From positions 1-36,439 of the forward strand of contig CALVIU010000010.1 of the NCBI GenBank assembly GCA_944331835.1: a DNA stretch of 36,439 nucleotides, given 5' to 3'. The notes below the pieces were generated by a model. The model was not told the origin of the DNA. It did no database searches and saw only the letters and a list, made by a program, of their open reading frames with translations. This document shows, piece by piece, positions 8,788 to 17,137 of this stretch (the first letter of the stretch is position 1; every line of letters starts with the position of its first letter). A program made the translations under genes and the position numbers. The stretch comes from an uncultured Bacilli bacterium. GTDB taxonomy: Bacteria > Bacillota_I > Bacilli_A > RF39 > UBA660.

Positions 8788-9813
8788 GTGCTACCAGAAA
8801 AAAGGAAAAATTTAATAATATTGATTGTCTCAATTATTGGGGTAATCCTAGTAATTATAATCATGTATAACTTTTCAAAGTTTATGCAAAATCAAGGAAA
8901 TGTACCTGAAGAAATAGTATATGATGATCCATATCCTAGTGATTATAAATACTATGGATTTATTATTGATGAAGATAACAATTATCAACTAATGGGCCTT
9001 AGTTCCGATTTTACGGAGGAATTACTAGGTTTAAGGTCATTTTATCCGATGGGTGATATTTACTTTTATAATGACCATTTAGTTTTATATACAGATGCCA
9101 TTAATCAAATCAACTATAATTTTATTGATGATGAATATTTATTTTATGAATTAAATCCTTTTTATAGCAATGATACAGAAGTTTTGATAACACCAGATTA
9201 TTATATTTTTTATACATCGACAACTTTATCCTATTGCAATATAAATGATTGTCAAGAAACACTAGTAACTAATTCCTTAACAGATGATTTAATTTTAACT
9301 AGCGAAAATGTAGTTTTCTATGAATTAGCTGATGGGATTCATAAACTCGACATGACTAATGGCGAAGATAAAATAATAGCTTATTCAGATTCATCAAATA
9401 ATCTAAGTATCTTATTATCTAATGATAAATATTTGGTGTATATGAATGGTTCAAGCATTTACTCATATACAGTTGCATCTTCATCAACTACCAATATCAG
9501 TGATACTATCATTGCAGAAGAAAAAGAATTTTCTATAATTAATCTCCAAGACGATTATTTGCTTTATCAAATTGTTGATGAAGATGGAAACAATTGCTTA
9601 AAAAAATATTCTTTTAGAATTCATGCAATATTAAGAAATACATATAACCTTGGTAACGAAGAAATAACTTATAGTAAAGTAATTGATGAAAATTTGATTT
9701 ATGCCCAATTAGTTAACGAAGACAATGTAAGATATGTTATAATGGATACAACAGAGCAAAAAGTAGTTAAAGAATTTGAAAATTCTTATGTAACATTGAT
9801 AGGAGTTGAATAA
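8788..9813 (+). CDS. Uncharacterised membrane-anchored protein, beta-propeller-like
   Basis: I do not recognise a named family. The 341-residue protein has a charged N-terminus, one membrane helix (about residues 8-30, rich in I and V) and a large outer part. That part has repeated strand-rich units of about 40-50 residues, each with Tyr-rich strands and Asp/Asn turns, resembling the blades of a DUF5050-like propeller. The orientation is probably N-in. The start is a GTG one base after the mutL stop, with AAGGG 10 bases upstream, so it is likely translated from the same message as mutL. It is followed within 2 bases by yceD. Confidence 0.7.
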   Translation: MLPEKRKNLIILIVSIIGVILVIIIMYNFSKFMQNQGNVPEEIVYDDPYPSDYKYYGFIIDEDNNYQLMGLSSDFTEELLGLRSFYPMGDIYFYNDHLVLYTDAINQINYNFIDDEYLFYELNPFYSNDTEVLITPDYYIFYTSTTLSYCNINDCQETLVTNSLTDDLILTSENVVFYELADGIHKLDMTNGEDKIIAYSDSSNNLSILLSNDKYLVYMNGSSIYSYTVASSSTTNISDTIIAEEKEFSIINLQDDYLLYQIVDEDGNNCLKKYSFRIHAILRNTYNLGNEEITYSKVIDENLIYAQLVNEDNVRYVIMDTTEQKVVKEFENSYVTLIGVE

Positions 9814-9814
9814 T

Positions 9815-10288
9815 ATGAATTATATCAATTTAAATCTTTTGCCGGTGTATTTAGATGAAGATATTACATTTGATGCTAAATACTATGAAAATACTCCGAT
9901 AAAGAAAATGGAAAACTTTCATGTTAAAGGTAAAATATTTTATAATTTATCTGATGAAGTAGAAGTAGATTTGCATGTTACTGGAGAAATGTATTTAATT
10001 GATGCTATAACTTTAGAAGAAGTTCCTTATCCAATTGACATAAATATTCAAGAAAATTTAGATGAATTACAAGATGAATCTGGAGAATATTTCGAAAAAA
10101 GTAAAAATATACTTGATAAACTTGAGTTTTTATGGGAAAATATTGTATTGGAAGTTCCTATTAGCTTTACCAAAGCGACTGGTGCTAATATGAGTGGTGA
10201 AGGTTGGGAATTAAATAAAGATAGTGAAGAGGAGGAAATAGATCCTCGCTTAGCAAAATTAAATGAATTATTTAAAGGTGGTGAATAA
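9815..10288 (+). CDS. yceD: YceD/DUF177 family protein
   Basis: This is a DUF177 protein, found immediately upstream of rpmF in most bacteria and implicated in 23S rRNA accumulation in plants and some bacteria. The ATG at 9815 is chosen because AGGAG (9801-9805) sits 9 bases before it; a TTG at 9806 would abut that site. The 157-residue product starts [17 protein letters not shown] and contains the family's beta-rich core ([20 protein letters not shown]) and a tail ending [11 protein letters not shown]. It lacks the Cys-rich variant segment of other YceD proteins. Confidence 0.85.
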   Translation: MNYINLNLLPVYLDEDITFDAKYYENTPIKKMENFHVKGKIFYNLSDEVEVDLHVTGEMYLIDAITLEEVPYPIDINIQENLDELQDESGEYFEKSKNILDKLEFLWENIVLEVPISFTKATGANMSGEGWELNKDSEEEEIDPRLAKLNELFKGGE

Positions 10289-10290
10289 AT

Positions 10291-10482
10291 ATGGCAGTTC
10301 CTTTTAGAAGAACTAGTAAGACTAAGAAAAGAATGCGTCGTACTCATTTAAAAAAGGAAGTTGGAGCACTTACAACTTGTCCTAAATGTGGGTCTACATT
10401 AAGACCACATAGAGCATGCACTAAATGTGGATATTATAATGGCAAAGAAGTAATTGCAGTTGCTCAAAAAGAAGAAGAATAA
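10291..10482 (+). CDS. rpmF: 50S ribosomal protein L32
   Basis: This is a component of the large ribosomal subunit. The 63-residue sequence starts [19 protein letters not shown], the diagnostic L32 beginning. It has the zinc ribbon CPKC-x9-CTKC, so it is the zinc-dependent C+ form. AAAGGTGGTG upstream, inside the end of yceD, is its ribosome binding site. A strong terminator follows. Confidence 0.98.
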   Translation: MAVPFRRTSKTKKRMRRTHLKKEVGALTTCPKCGSTLRPHRACTKCGYYNGKEVIAVAQKEEE

Positions 10483-10491
10483 GACTAAATG

Positions 10492-10516
10492 CCGTTTTAA
10501 AAAAACGGTTTTTTTT
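10492..10516 (+). terminator. Intrinsic terminator after rpmF
   Basis: CCGTTTT (10492-10498) pairs with AAAACGG (10502-10508) around an AAA loop, with eight T to 10516. Confidence 0.85.
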
Positions 10517-10517
10517 C

Positions 10518-10546
10518 TTGAAAAAAAGTAGTATATATGTTAATAT
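10518..10546 (+). promoter_or_regulatory. Possible promoter of the 615-residue protein gene
   Basis: TTGAAA (10518-10523) lies 17 bases before TAATAT (10541-10546). A better -10 match, TATAAT at 10546-10551, has a 22-base spacing and would leave too short a leader for the ribosome binding site at 10554-10560. Confidence 0.4.
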
Positions 10547-10569
10547 ATAATAGAAAGGGAATATGAATT

Positions 10570-12417
10570 ATGGATGAAGGAAGAAATTTAAGCTCATTAT
10601 TTACAGAAAGAGGATTTACAATTGTTAGCGCTAGCGATTTTATTCGTGAAGCTGATGGTAAGGATGTAAATGAATTGCTTGATAGATTAACAGATTTAGA
10701 AAAGAGAATAAATAGTAGAGCAGAAAGCAACACAGATATTAGAAATTTAGCTAGTAGTGTAGTTGGAAAACTAGAGCAAATTGATAAGTTAGTTAATGAT
10801 GACTCTTATTTTAATCTTTCAGATGCAACAGTTCGTGCGACTTATAATGAACAAATGCGTGATGCTAAAAATAAGTTTTATGTTGCTAGAAAGTTTATGG
10901 AAGCTGAAGCAGAATGGAAAACTGAACAAGATAGTTATGAAAAAAATATAGTTAATATAAATCAAAAGAGATTTAAATTAGATCATGACCCATCTATCCC
11001 TGCTGCAGAAAGAAATGCTCAAGTGTTTGCTATTTTAGCTGAAAAACAAAGCACAGTTAAAAATTATAATGATGCTTTAGAAAATTATAATAGGTGCAAA
11101 GAAGCATATGAAAAAAGCCGTGAGTCTTTTGATTTAACAAAATTTAGAAATGAATTACTTAGCAATATTAATAAAATAGAAGATATGATAAAAAGATCAA
11201 TTTTAGATCAATCTTTAGATAAAGATAATAAGTCTAAAATGGATTATATTTTAGAAATAATTAGAGAAATTAGAGAAACAGTTGTTTTATATGGCTTAGA
11301 AGATAACAAAACTAAACAAGAGTTTGAATCTTTATGTAAAAAATTTGGTATTCAATATAATAAAGATCAAAAAACTGTCACAGTTGAAAAAAGCATATCA
11401 GTAGAAGTTCCAAAAGCTGATTTGCCTACTTCTCCTGAACCTTTAAAACCACAATATACTGGACCAGTTAAAGAAGGAGAACAACTTGCAGTAGTAAGTA
11501 CTCCGAATGAAGAAAAAAAAGAAGATGAAATACACCGCGTTTTTGAAGAATTGAAGAAACTAAATCCTGGTGTAGAATTAAAACTAGTTGGAGATCCAGT
11601 TAATCCTAAATTTGATGGTAGAATTGAATCATCTAAATATGTAAATAGTCTACATTTACCAGAGGATTTCTATACTATTAATAATGGAATTACTAATAAG
11701 TTTAGTAGTAGTAAAACTCCAGTATTAATTGAAGTAGGGGAACTAAAGAGAACTTCGGAAATGTCTAATGAAAAAACTTTAATTGAAGAATCAGCAGAAT
11801 TAAATAGAACTGCAGAAATTCCAGGCGAACAACCAACAGTTCCAACACCTGAAAATGATTCCTTAGTTGTTGAACCAGAAGAAAGTCTATTTGACAAAGC
11901 CAAATCAGCTATTTCTAAATTAACTCAAGAAAGTCGTGTGGCTGGAGGAGTTAAATACGGTGTTAAAAAAGTTAGAAAAGCTATAATTGGACCATATCCT
12001 AAGACTTTCTTAACATTCTCAGCAGTAACTGCAGTTGTAGCATCTATTGCTAGTGCTCCAGTTATGGCTTCAGCTGTAGTTGGTGGTGGTTTAGGTGCTA
12101 TTGCTCAAGCTTTATATAGTAAAACAGTAAAAGGAACAGATGTTAAGATTAAAGCTTTCGAAGACACAAAATATGAAGAAAGTCCAGAAAAAGCTCCAGT
12201 TTTAGTAGCAGCATGGCGTAAAGGTAGTGAAGCTCTAATGGATTTATATAAAAAGAGAAAAAGCGGCGAACTTAAGAAAGCTGAAGAAGCGGAAGAAACC
12301 CTAAGTCCTGAAGAAGAACTTGAAAGTTTAGAACAAGATTTAAATCAAGCATTAGGTGATTACGAAGAAAATAAATCAAGCATATTTGATGACGTACCAT
12401 CTAGGAGTGGGAGGTAA
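10570..12417 (+). CDS. Uncharacterised coiled-coil protein with C-terminal membrane segment
   Basis: I do not recognise this 615-residue protein. Residues about 35-280 are Lys/Glu-rich and predicted helical or coiled coil. A Pro-rich linker follows (about 275-310). A middle region (about 315-370) is mixed, and a Glu/Thr-rich linker (about 385-440) has a loosely repeated ELKRTSEM/ELNRTAEI unit. A hydrophobic stretch (about 478-512, rich in Ala, Gly and Val) may be one or two membrane passes, and an acidic helical tail follows. There is no signal peptide, so most of it is probably cytoplasmic with a membrane-associated C-terminus. The ATG at 10570 follows AAAGGGA by 9 bases. The gene sits between rpmF and a DUF1292-like gene. 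Confidence 0.75.
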   Translation: MDEGRNLSSLFTERGFTIVSASDFIREADGKDVNELLDRLTDLEKRINSRAESNTDIRNLASSVVGKLEQIDKLVNDDSYFNLSDATVRATYNEQMRDAKNKFYVARKFMEAEAEWKTEQDSYEKNIVNINQKRFKLDHDPSIPAAERNAQVFAILAEKQSTVKNYNDALENYNRCKEAYEKSRESFDLTKFRNELLSNINKIEDMIKRSILDQSLDKDNKSKMDYILEIIREIRETVVLYGLEDNKTKQEFESLCKKFGIQYNKDQKTVTVEKSISVEVPKADLPTSPEPLKPQYTGPVKEGEQLAVVSTPNEEKKEDEIHRVFEELKKLNPGVELKLVGDPVNPKFDGRIESSKYVNSLHLPEDFYTINNGITNKFSSSKTPVLIEVGELKRTSEMSNEKTLIEESAELNRTAEIPGEQPTVPTPENDSLVVEPEESLFDKAKSAISKLTQESRVAGGVKYGVKKVRKAIIGPYPKTFLTFSAVTAVVASIASAPVMASAVVGGGLGAIAQALYSKTVKGTDVKIKAFEDTKYEESPEKAPVLVAAWRKGSEALMDLYKKRKSGELKKAEEAEETLSPEEELESLEQDLNQALGDYEENKSSIFDDVPSRSGR

Positions 12418-12420
12418 ATT

Positions 12421-12699
12421 ATGAAGGTTGACACTGTGATTACTTTAGATAATGATGTAAATTGCTTACTTCTTGAAAAAGCAAATTACAATAATGACAA
12501 TTACTTTTTATCAGTTGTATTAGATGATAATGAAGAACCAAGTGATGAATATGTTGTATTAAAAGAAATAATTGAAAATAATCAAAATTATGTAATGCGC
12601 ATTATGGATGAAAATGTGCTTGCTGAACTTATCAAATTATTCACTAAGTCATTTGGAGAAAAAGTTCAAAATTTACCAGATTTTGAAGATGCTGCATAA
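12421..12699 (+). CDS. DUF1292-like small acidic protein
   Basis: This 92-residue protein has the two-strand pattern of DUF1292 (YrzB-like) proteins: an N-terminal VDTVITLDNDVNCLLLEK, an EYVVLKEI strand pair and an acidic end. The molecular function of the family is unknown. GGGAGG precedes the ATG, which lies 3 bases after the previous stop. A second DUF1292-like gene lies at 17235-17480 on the minus strand. Its stop codon is inside the loop of a terminator hairpin. Confidence 0.65.
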   Translation: MKVDTVITLDNDVNCLLLEKANYNNDNYFLSVVLDDNEEPSDEYVVLKEIIENNQNYVMRIMDENVLAELIKLFTKSFGEKVQNLPDFEDAA

Positions 12700-12710
12700 G
12701 CATCTTTTTT
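12686..12710 (+). terminator. Intrinsic terminator overlapping the DUF1292-like stop codon
   Basis: AAGATGC (12686-12692) pairs with GCATCTT (12700-12706) and a T run reaches 12710. The TAA stop (12697-12699) is in the loop. The nfeD gene starts 15 bases later. Confidence 0.75.
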
Positions 12711-12724
12711 AGGAGTGAATTATT

Positions 12725-13144
12725 ATGGATTGGATATTTTGGCTAATTTTAGTAATTGTTTTAGCAATTATTGAACTTGCAACAGTAAATTTACTTACTA
12801 TATGGTTTTGTATTAGTGGTTTAGTTGCTTTGTTTTTATCATTTTATATTGATGATGTAGCAATAGTTTCAACCATATTTGCGGTATTAGGAATATTTTT
12901 ATTATTTACAACTAGACCTATATTAAAAGAATATCTTCCAACTCAAAAGAAAGTAAAAAAAGTAGAAAAACTAATTGGAAGAATAGGTATTGTAACTAAA
13001 GATATTCGTCCTGATATGGAAGGAGAAGTAAAAGTAAGCAATCGTAAATATATAGCGATTTCCGATAAAAAGATTTCTAAAAATACAGAAATTGAAGTTA
13101 TAAATACTGACGGACTAAAGTTAGTTGTAGCAAAGAAAAAGTAA
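12725..13144 (+). CDS. nfeD: NfeD-family membrane protein
   Basis: This is the short NfeD form, 139 residues. Three closely spaced membrane helices (about residues 4-22, 25-44 and 47-66) are followed by a soluble OB-fold domain (about 80-139, with GRIGIVTKDIRPDMEGEVKV). Such proteins partner with flotillin or SPFH proteins and influence membrane domain organisation; no SPFH gene is in this window. TAGGAG lies before the ATG. Confidence 0.85.
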   Translation: MDWIFWLILVIVLAIIELATVNLLTIWFCISGLVALFLSFYIDDVAIVSTIFAVLGIFLLFTTRPILKEYLPTQKKVKKVEKLIGRIGIVTKDIRPDMEGEVKVSNRKYIAISDKKISKNTEIEVINTDGLKLVVAKKK

Positions 13145-13145
13145 A

Positions 13146-13191
13146 GGGGCTGTCGTGAAACGAATTAATTAGTTTCTTGACAGTCTCTTTT
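13146..13191 (+). terminator. Intrinsic terminator after nfeD
   Basis: GGGCTGTC (13147-13154) pairs with GACAGTC (13179-13185) with G-U help. An inner GAAAC/GTTTC stem and a short T run follow. The rest of the gap to mraZ (13192-13284) shows only a ten-base direct repeat, TACTGATAAT, starting at 13201 and 13218, with no gene. Confidence 0.7.
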
Positions 13192-13284
13192 ACTAATTTT
13201 TACTGATAATTATTTTATACTGATAATATCGAATAGCTTAAGGCGATGCAAAAAAAGATAAACGTCAAGTAATGTAAAGAAGTC

Positions 13285-13313
13285 AAAAAGTAAATATTGG
13301 ATATTTACTTTTT
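13285..13313 (+). terminator. Strong hairpin upstream of mraZ
   Basis: AAAAAGTAAATAT (13285-13297) pairs perfectly over 13 bases with ATATTTACTTTTT (13301-13313), loop TGG. It isolates the division cluster from upstream transcription. Because of the A/T tracts it can work in both directions. Confidence 0.8.
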
Positions 13314-13332
13314 TTATGTTTTTTGGTAACAT
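13304..13332 (+). promoter_or_regulatory. Possible mraZ promoter
   Basis: TTTACT (13304-13309) lies 17 bases before TAACAT (13327-13332), each 4 of 6 matches to consensus. Transcription would begin at about 13339-13341, right at the first MraZ repeat. The assignment is tentative. Confidence 0.4.
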
Positions 13333-13340
13333 TATGGTAG

Positions 13341-13370
13341 ACAGTGGCATACTGTGGAAGAAAGTGGGGG
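13341..13370 (+). promoter_or_regulatory. MraZ operator: three GTGG repeats at 10-base period
   Basis: Three consecutive 10-base units each carry GTGG at the same position: ACAGTGGCAT, ACTGTGGAAG, AAAGTGGGGG. MraZ is known to bind tandem GTGG-type repeats upstream of its own gene (AAAGTGG-like boxes in mycoplasmas, TGGGN repeats in E. coli). The last box doubles as the ribosome binding site, so MraZ could block both transcription and initiation. Confidence 0.85.
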
Positions 13371-13375
13371 ATAAA

Positions 13376-13816
13376 ATGTTATTGGGTGAATATCATCATA
13401 ATATCGATGATAAAGGCCGATTAGTTATTCCTACTAAGTATCGTGAAGAATTAGGTGATGAATTTATCATTACTAGGGGAATTGAACGATGCTTATATGT
13501 CTATTCCAAAGTAGAATGGGAAAAATTAGTTAGCAAATTAAATACTCTACCTTTCACTAAAAAAGACGCCCGAACATTTATGAGGTCCTTCTTTTCTGGC
13601 GCTACTGTTTGTGAGTTCGATAAAAGTGGTCGAATAAACATTACCTCCCCGTTGGTTAGTTACGCCGGTTTGACAAAAGAATGTGTCATAATCGGCGTGA
13701 ATGACCGATTAGAAATATGGAGTGAAGAAGCATTTAACAAATTTATGGATGATAATCAAGAACAACTTGAAGATATTGCTGAACATCTATTTGAGGTGCA
13801 AAATGAAGCATTATAG
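13376..13816 (+). CDS. mraZ: Transcriptional regulator MraZ
   Basis: MraZ is a DNA-binding ring protein that controls the division and cell wall cluster. The true start is the ATG at 13376 (MLLGEYHHNIDDKGRLVIP), 5 bases after GTGGGGG. A frame open further upstream would add residues unlike the family and run through the operator. The 146-residue protein has two AbrB-like half-domains, with signatures DDKGRLVIP and FDKSGRINIT. The stop overlaps rsmH by 14 bases. Confidence 0.95.
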   Translation: MLLGEYHHNIDDKGRLVIPTKYREELGDEFIITRGIERCLYVYSKVEWEKLVSKLNTLPFTKKDARTFMRSFFSGATVCEFDKSGRINITSPLVSYAGLTKECVIIGVNDRLEIWSEEAFNKFMDDNQEQLEDIAEHLFEVQNEAL

Positions 13817-14711
13817 TGTTTTAAAAGATGAATTAATTGATTCACTCAATATTAAAGAAGACGGGATATATGTTGATGCAACCGTAGGGTATGCCGGGGA
13901 CGCTACTAAGATATTAAAAAGAATAAAAAGGGGATATCTATTCGCCTTCGATCAAGATCCAGTTGCAGTTGAGTATTCAACAAACACTTTAAAAAATATT
14001 GGTAATAACTTTAAAATATTTACTGCCAATTTTGTAGAAATGCCTGAATTATTAAAAAATGTTGGCTTAGTAGATGGCATAATCTTCGATTTAGGATTTT
14101 CTTCTCCCCAAATTGATGATGAATCTAGAGGATTTTCTTTTATGCATGATGGACCGTTAGATATGCGAATGTCTAGTAAAGGAAAAAGTGCTAAAGAAAT
14201 AATCGATACTTACAGTGTCGAAAAACTTACTCAAGTATTTTTCCAATATGGTGAAGAAAAAATGAGTAAAGTTATTGCCAAAAATATTATTAAAGAAAAA
14301 GAAAGTATTACGACAACTTTAGAATTAGTTGAAGTAATAAAAAAGGCAGTTGGGGCTAATTACTTTTATAAAAATCATCCAGAAAGAAAAATATTTCAAG
14401 CATTAAGAATTGAAGTAAATGATGAATTAAAAGTATTAGAAACTGTTTTGCCGGAGGCTATTAAACTACTAAAAAAAGGTGGTAGACTTAGTGTTATAAC
14501 ATTCCATTCTCTTGAGGATAGAATAGTTAAAAATATTTTTAAAAAATATAGTGAAGTTGATGAATTACTTAAAGGTGAAAAAGATATTCCTGAGGAATAT
14601 AAACCTTTAATTAAAATAATAAATAAAAAACCAATTTTGCCAAGTGCTAAAGAACTTGCTGAAAATTCTAGAAGTGCTAGTGCAAAATTAAGAATAGTTG
14701 AAAGGATATGA
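13803..14711 (+). CDS. rsmH: 16S rRNA (cytosine1402-N4)-methyltransferase RsmH
   Basis: RsmH methylates N4 of C1402 in 16S rRNA. The start at 13803 (MKHYSVLKDELIDSLNIKEDG) is set by GAGGTG at 13793-13798 and by the family's usual beginning. Motifs are DATVGYAGD for SAM binding (a variant of the common DATLGGGGH), FDQDP, FDLGFSSPQIDDESRGFSF, DGPLDMRM, HPERKIFQALRIEVN and ITFHSLEDRIVK. The length is 302 residues. It is translationally coupled to mraZ and overlapped by the ftsL ribosome binding site. Confidence 0.95.
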   Translation: MKHYSVLKDELIDSLNIKEDGIYVDATVGYAGDATKILKRIKRGYLFAFDQDPVAVEYSTNTLKNIGNNFKIFTANFVEMPELLKNVGLVDGIIFDLGFSSPQIDDESRGFSFMHDGPLDMRMSSKGKSAKEIIDTYSVEKLTQVFFQYGEEKMSKVIAKNIIKEKESITTTLELVEVIKKAVGANYFYKNHPERKIFQALRIEVNDELKVLETVLPEAIKLLKKGGRLSVITFHSLEDRIVKNIFKKYSEVDELLKGEKDIPEEYKPLIKIINKKPILPSAKELAENSRSASAKLRIVERI

Positions 14712-14715
14712 TAGT

Positions 14716-15015
14716 ATGGCTAGTAAAAAGACAAGAAAAATTAAATTACTAAAGGGTGAAAAGTTTATGTATGGCATTTTAATTTTTTTAGTACTTGCCA
14801 TACCTATGTTTAGTGTGTATACTAGTTCTTTGTTAAGTGAAACAAATAACGAAGTAGAAAAATTAAAAAATAATATAGAAAGTCAAGAATTAGTTAACCA
14901 AAGTTTATCAATGCAAGTTGATGAATTAGCTAGTTTAGAAAACATTCAAAAAATTGCTGAAGAATATGGACTTTCTTATGTAAATAGTAATATAAAAATA
15001 ATTTCAGCAGAATAG
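14716..15015 (+). CDS. ftsL: Cell division protein FtsL-like
   Basis: This is a 99-residue bitopic protein with a basic N-terminus (ASKKTRKIKLLKGEK), a membrane helix (about residues 18-37) and an extracellular leucine-zipper-like coiled coil (NNEVEKLKNNIESQELVNQ). FtsL sequences are poorly conserved, so the call rests on size, topology and position between rsmH and the penicillin-binding protein. The ATG at 14716 follows GAAAGGA by about 10 bases and is preferred to an in-frame TTG at 14698. Confidence 0.8.
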   Translation: MASKKTRKIKLLKGEKFMYGILIFLVLAIPMFSVYTSSLLSETNNEVEKLKNNIESQELVNQSLSMQVDELASLENIQKIAEEYGLSYVNSNIKIISAE

Positions 15016-15025
15016 GAGAGAGTGT

Positions 15026-17137
15026 ATGAAAAAAAGAGCAACAGTTAAAATATCTAAAGTTATTATTTTAATAGTTGCTTTTTTGTTTGTGGCAGCTATT
15101 GTAAAATTATCTTATATAGTTTTAAGTAGTAAAGTTGATGGTATTGATTTACAGGCGAAAGCCGCATCAATTGCTACAACTGAAGAAACATTGTATGCAA
15201 ATCGTGGCAATATTTATGATGTTAATGGGGAAATGCTAGCAACAACAGTTAATGCTTATACAGTAATTGCTTACCTTGATGAAAGTAGAACAACTGATGC
15301 TGAAAATCCTCGCCATGTTGTTGATAAAGAGGCAACTGCTGCTGCTTTAGCACCACTTCTTGAAATGAGTGAAGAAAGAATACTAGAATTATTAAATAAA
15401 GATGTTTATCAAGTAGAATTAGGTCCTGGTGGAAGAGGAATAACTGAAGTATTAAAAAGAGCAATTGAAGAATTAGAACTTCCTGGAATAGATTTTATAA
15501 GTGATTCTAAAAAAAGATATTATAGCAATTCGACATTCGCTTCATATATAATTGGTTATGCCAAAGAAAACGAAGAAGGTAAGTTAGTTGGAGAATTAGG
15601 CATCGAAGGATACTATGATGATTTATTATCAGGTACTAATGGTTATACCCAATATTTAAAATATACATCTAGTAACTATAAAATACCTAATACACCAGAA
15701 GAAACTGTTGAAGCAGTAGATGGATCGGATATTTATTTGACAATTGATTTTGATATTCAATATATTGCTGAAAATGCTGTTAAAGAATTTCAAGATACAT
15801 ATAAAACAGAATGGGCGATATTTACTGTAATGGATGCTGACACGGGAGCAATCGTAGCATCTGCTACTAGTCCTAATTTTAATCCTAATGATACAAATAC
15901 TATAACTAGTTACATGAATCCTTTAGTAAGCTATCAATATGAACCTGGTTCTGTTATGAAAATATTTTCCTTTGCATCAGCGATTGAAGAAGGTCTATAT
16001 GATGGTGATGAGTTATATGAATCTGGTTCAATTCAAGTAGATTCAGAAACAGTTATTAATGACGTCGATAAAACTTGGGGAACCATTTCATTTGATACAG
16101 GTTTTGCGTATTCTTCCAATGTTGCTGCAACGACACTTGCTTTCCGTTTGCTAGAATATGGTGAAAAGAAATTGCCAGATTATTATGATGCTTTAGGTTT
16201 TGGCAAAAAAACTGGTATTGAACTTGCTAATGAAGTAAGTGGTGATATGGAAGTCGTTTATAAATCGGAACTTGCCAATTCATCATTTGGTCAAGGTATA
16301 AGTGTTACTCCAATTCAAATGCTTCAAGCACTATCTAGTATGACTAATGATGGTAATATAATAAAGCCTTATATTGTTGATAAAATTGTCAATAGTGAAG
16401 GCAATATTACATATGAAGGAAAAAGAACAGTAGTAAATAATGTTTATAGTAGTCAAACAGTTGAAAAAATGCATGAACTTATGCATAAGATGATTTATGA
16501 AGGTTTATCTACTGCTTGGCAAATTGAAGGTTTAAGCATGATGGGAAAAACTGGTACAGCCCAAATAGCATCACCAAATGGTGGTTATTTAACTGGAGAA
16601 TATGATACAATAAGGTCATTCGCTGGAATATTTCCTGAAGAAGACCCAGAATATATCGTCTATGTAGCTGCTAGAAAAGTAGAAGGAAATAGTGTAAAAT
16701 TTGCTAATGTTGTAACATCAGCTATCGAAGAAATTGCTAAACATGCTAAACTTACTAGTGAAACAAAAGAAACAGATTTAAGTAAAGTAATAAATATTGA
16801 AAATTACTTAAGCAAAGATATAAGCTCTGTAACTACAATGTTAGAAAATCAAAAGTTAAATATTGTTGTAATTGGAAATGGTAAATATATTACTAATCAA
16901 TACCCATTAAAAAATGGTACCGTTTTAGAAAATGGCAAATTATTTTTAGTTACTAATGGTACTGAGTTAAAGATGCCTAATATGACTGGCTGGAGTTTAA
17001 GTGATGTTAAAAATTATTGTAATTTAATAGGATTAAATCTCGAATATAACGGCTATGGTTATGTTTCGACTCAGAGTCTAGCTCAAGACACAGTATTAGA
17101 TGTTGCTAATATGACGCTGAGTGTTCAATTAGAATAA
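15026..17137 (+). CDS. pbpB: Class B penicillin-binding protein with C-terminal PASTA repeats
   Basis: This is a peptidoglycan transpeptidase for septal synthesis. The 703-residue protein has one N-terminal membrane helix (about 11-33), a dimerisation domain (NRGNIYDVNGEMLATT near 60) and the transpeptidase domain. The catalytic motifs are S309-x2-K312 (GSVMK), S363-S364-N365 and K508-T-G. Two PASTA units fill about 590-703. Bacillus homologues are PBP2B (division) and SpoVD (sporulation); with no sporulation genes here, the division role is favoured. AGGAGAG supports the start. It ends the cluster; mraY, murD and later division genes are not next to it. The gene symbol is by homology class only. 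Confidence 0.9.
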   Translation: MKKRATVKISKVIILIVAFLFVAAIVKLSYIVLSSKVDGIDLQAKAASIATTEETLYANRGNIYDVNGEMLATTVNAYTVIAYLDESRTTDAENPRHVVDKEATAAALAPLLEMSEERILELLNKDVYQVELGPGGRGITEVLKRAIEELELPGIDFISDSKKRYYSNSTFASYIIGYAKENEEGKLVGELGIEGYYDDLLSGTNGYTQYLKYTSSNYKIPNTPEETVEAVDGSDIYLTIDFDIQYIAENAVKEFQDTYKTEWAIFTVMDADTGAIVASATSPNFNPNDTNTITSYMNPLVSYQYEPGSVMKIFSFASAIEEGLYDGDELYESGSIQVDSETVINDVDKTWGTISFDTGFAYSSNVAATTLAFRLLEYGEKKLPDYYDALGFGKKTGIELANEVSGDMEVVYKSELANSSFGQGISVTPIQMLQALSSMTNDGNIIKPYIVDKIVNSEGNITYEGKRTVVNNVYSSQTVEKMHELMHKMIYEGLSTAWQIEGLSMMGKTGTAQIASPNGGYLTGEYDTIRSFAGIFPEEDPEYIVYVAARKVEGNSVKFANVVTSAIEEIAKHAKLTSETKETDLSKVINIENYLSKDISSVTTMLENQKLNIVVIGNGKYITNQYPLKNGTVLENGKLFLVTNGTELKMPNMTGWSLSDVKNYCNLIGLNLEYNGYGYVSTQSLAQDTVLDVANMTLSVQLE

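Noticed and set aside
9806-9814. TTG start for yceD
   Set aside because: The AGGAG sequence directly abuts this TTG, while it is 9 bases from the ATG at 9815.
13316-13375. N-terminal extension of mraZ
   Set aside because: The frame is open upstream, but it passes through the MraZ operator and lacks a ribosome binding site; the family begins at MLLGEY.
13722-13802. N-terminal extension of rsmH inside mraZ
   Set aside because: GAGGTG before 13803 and the family N-terminus both support the later start.
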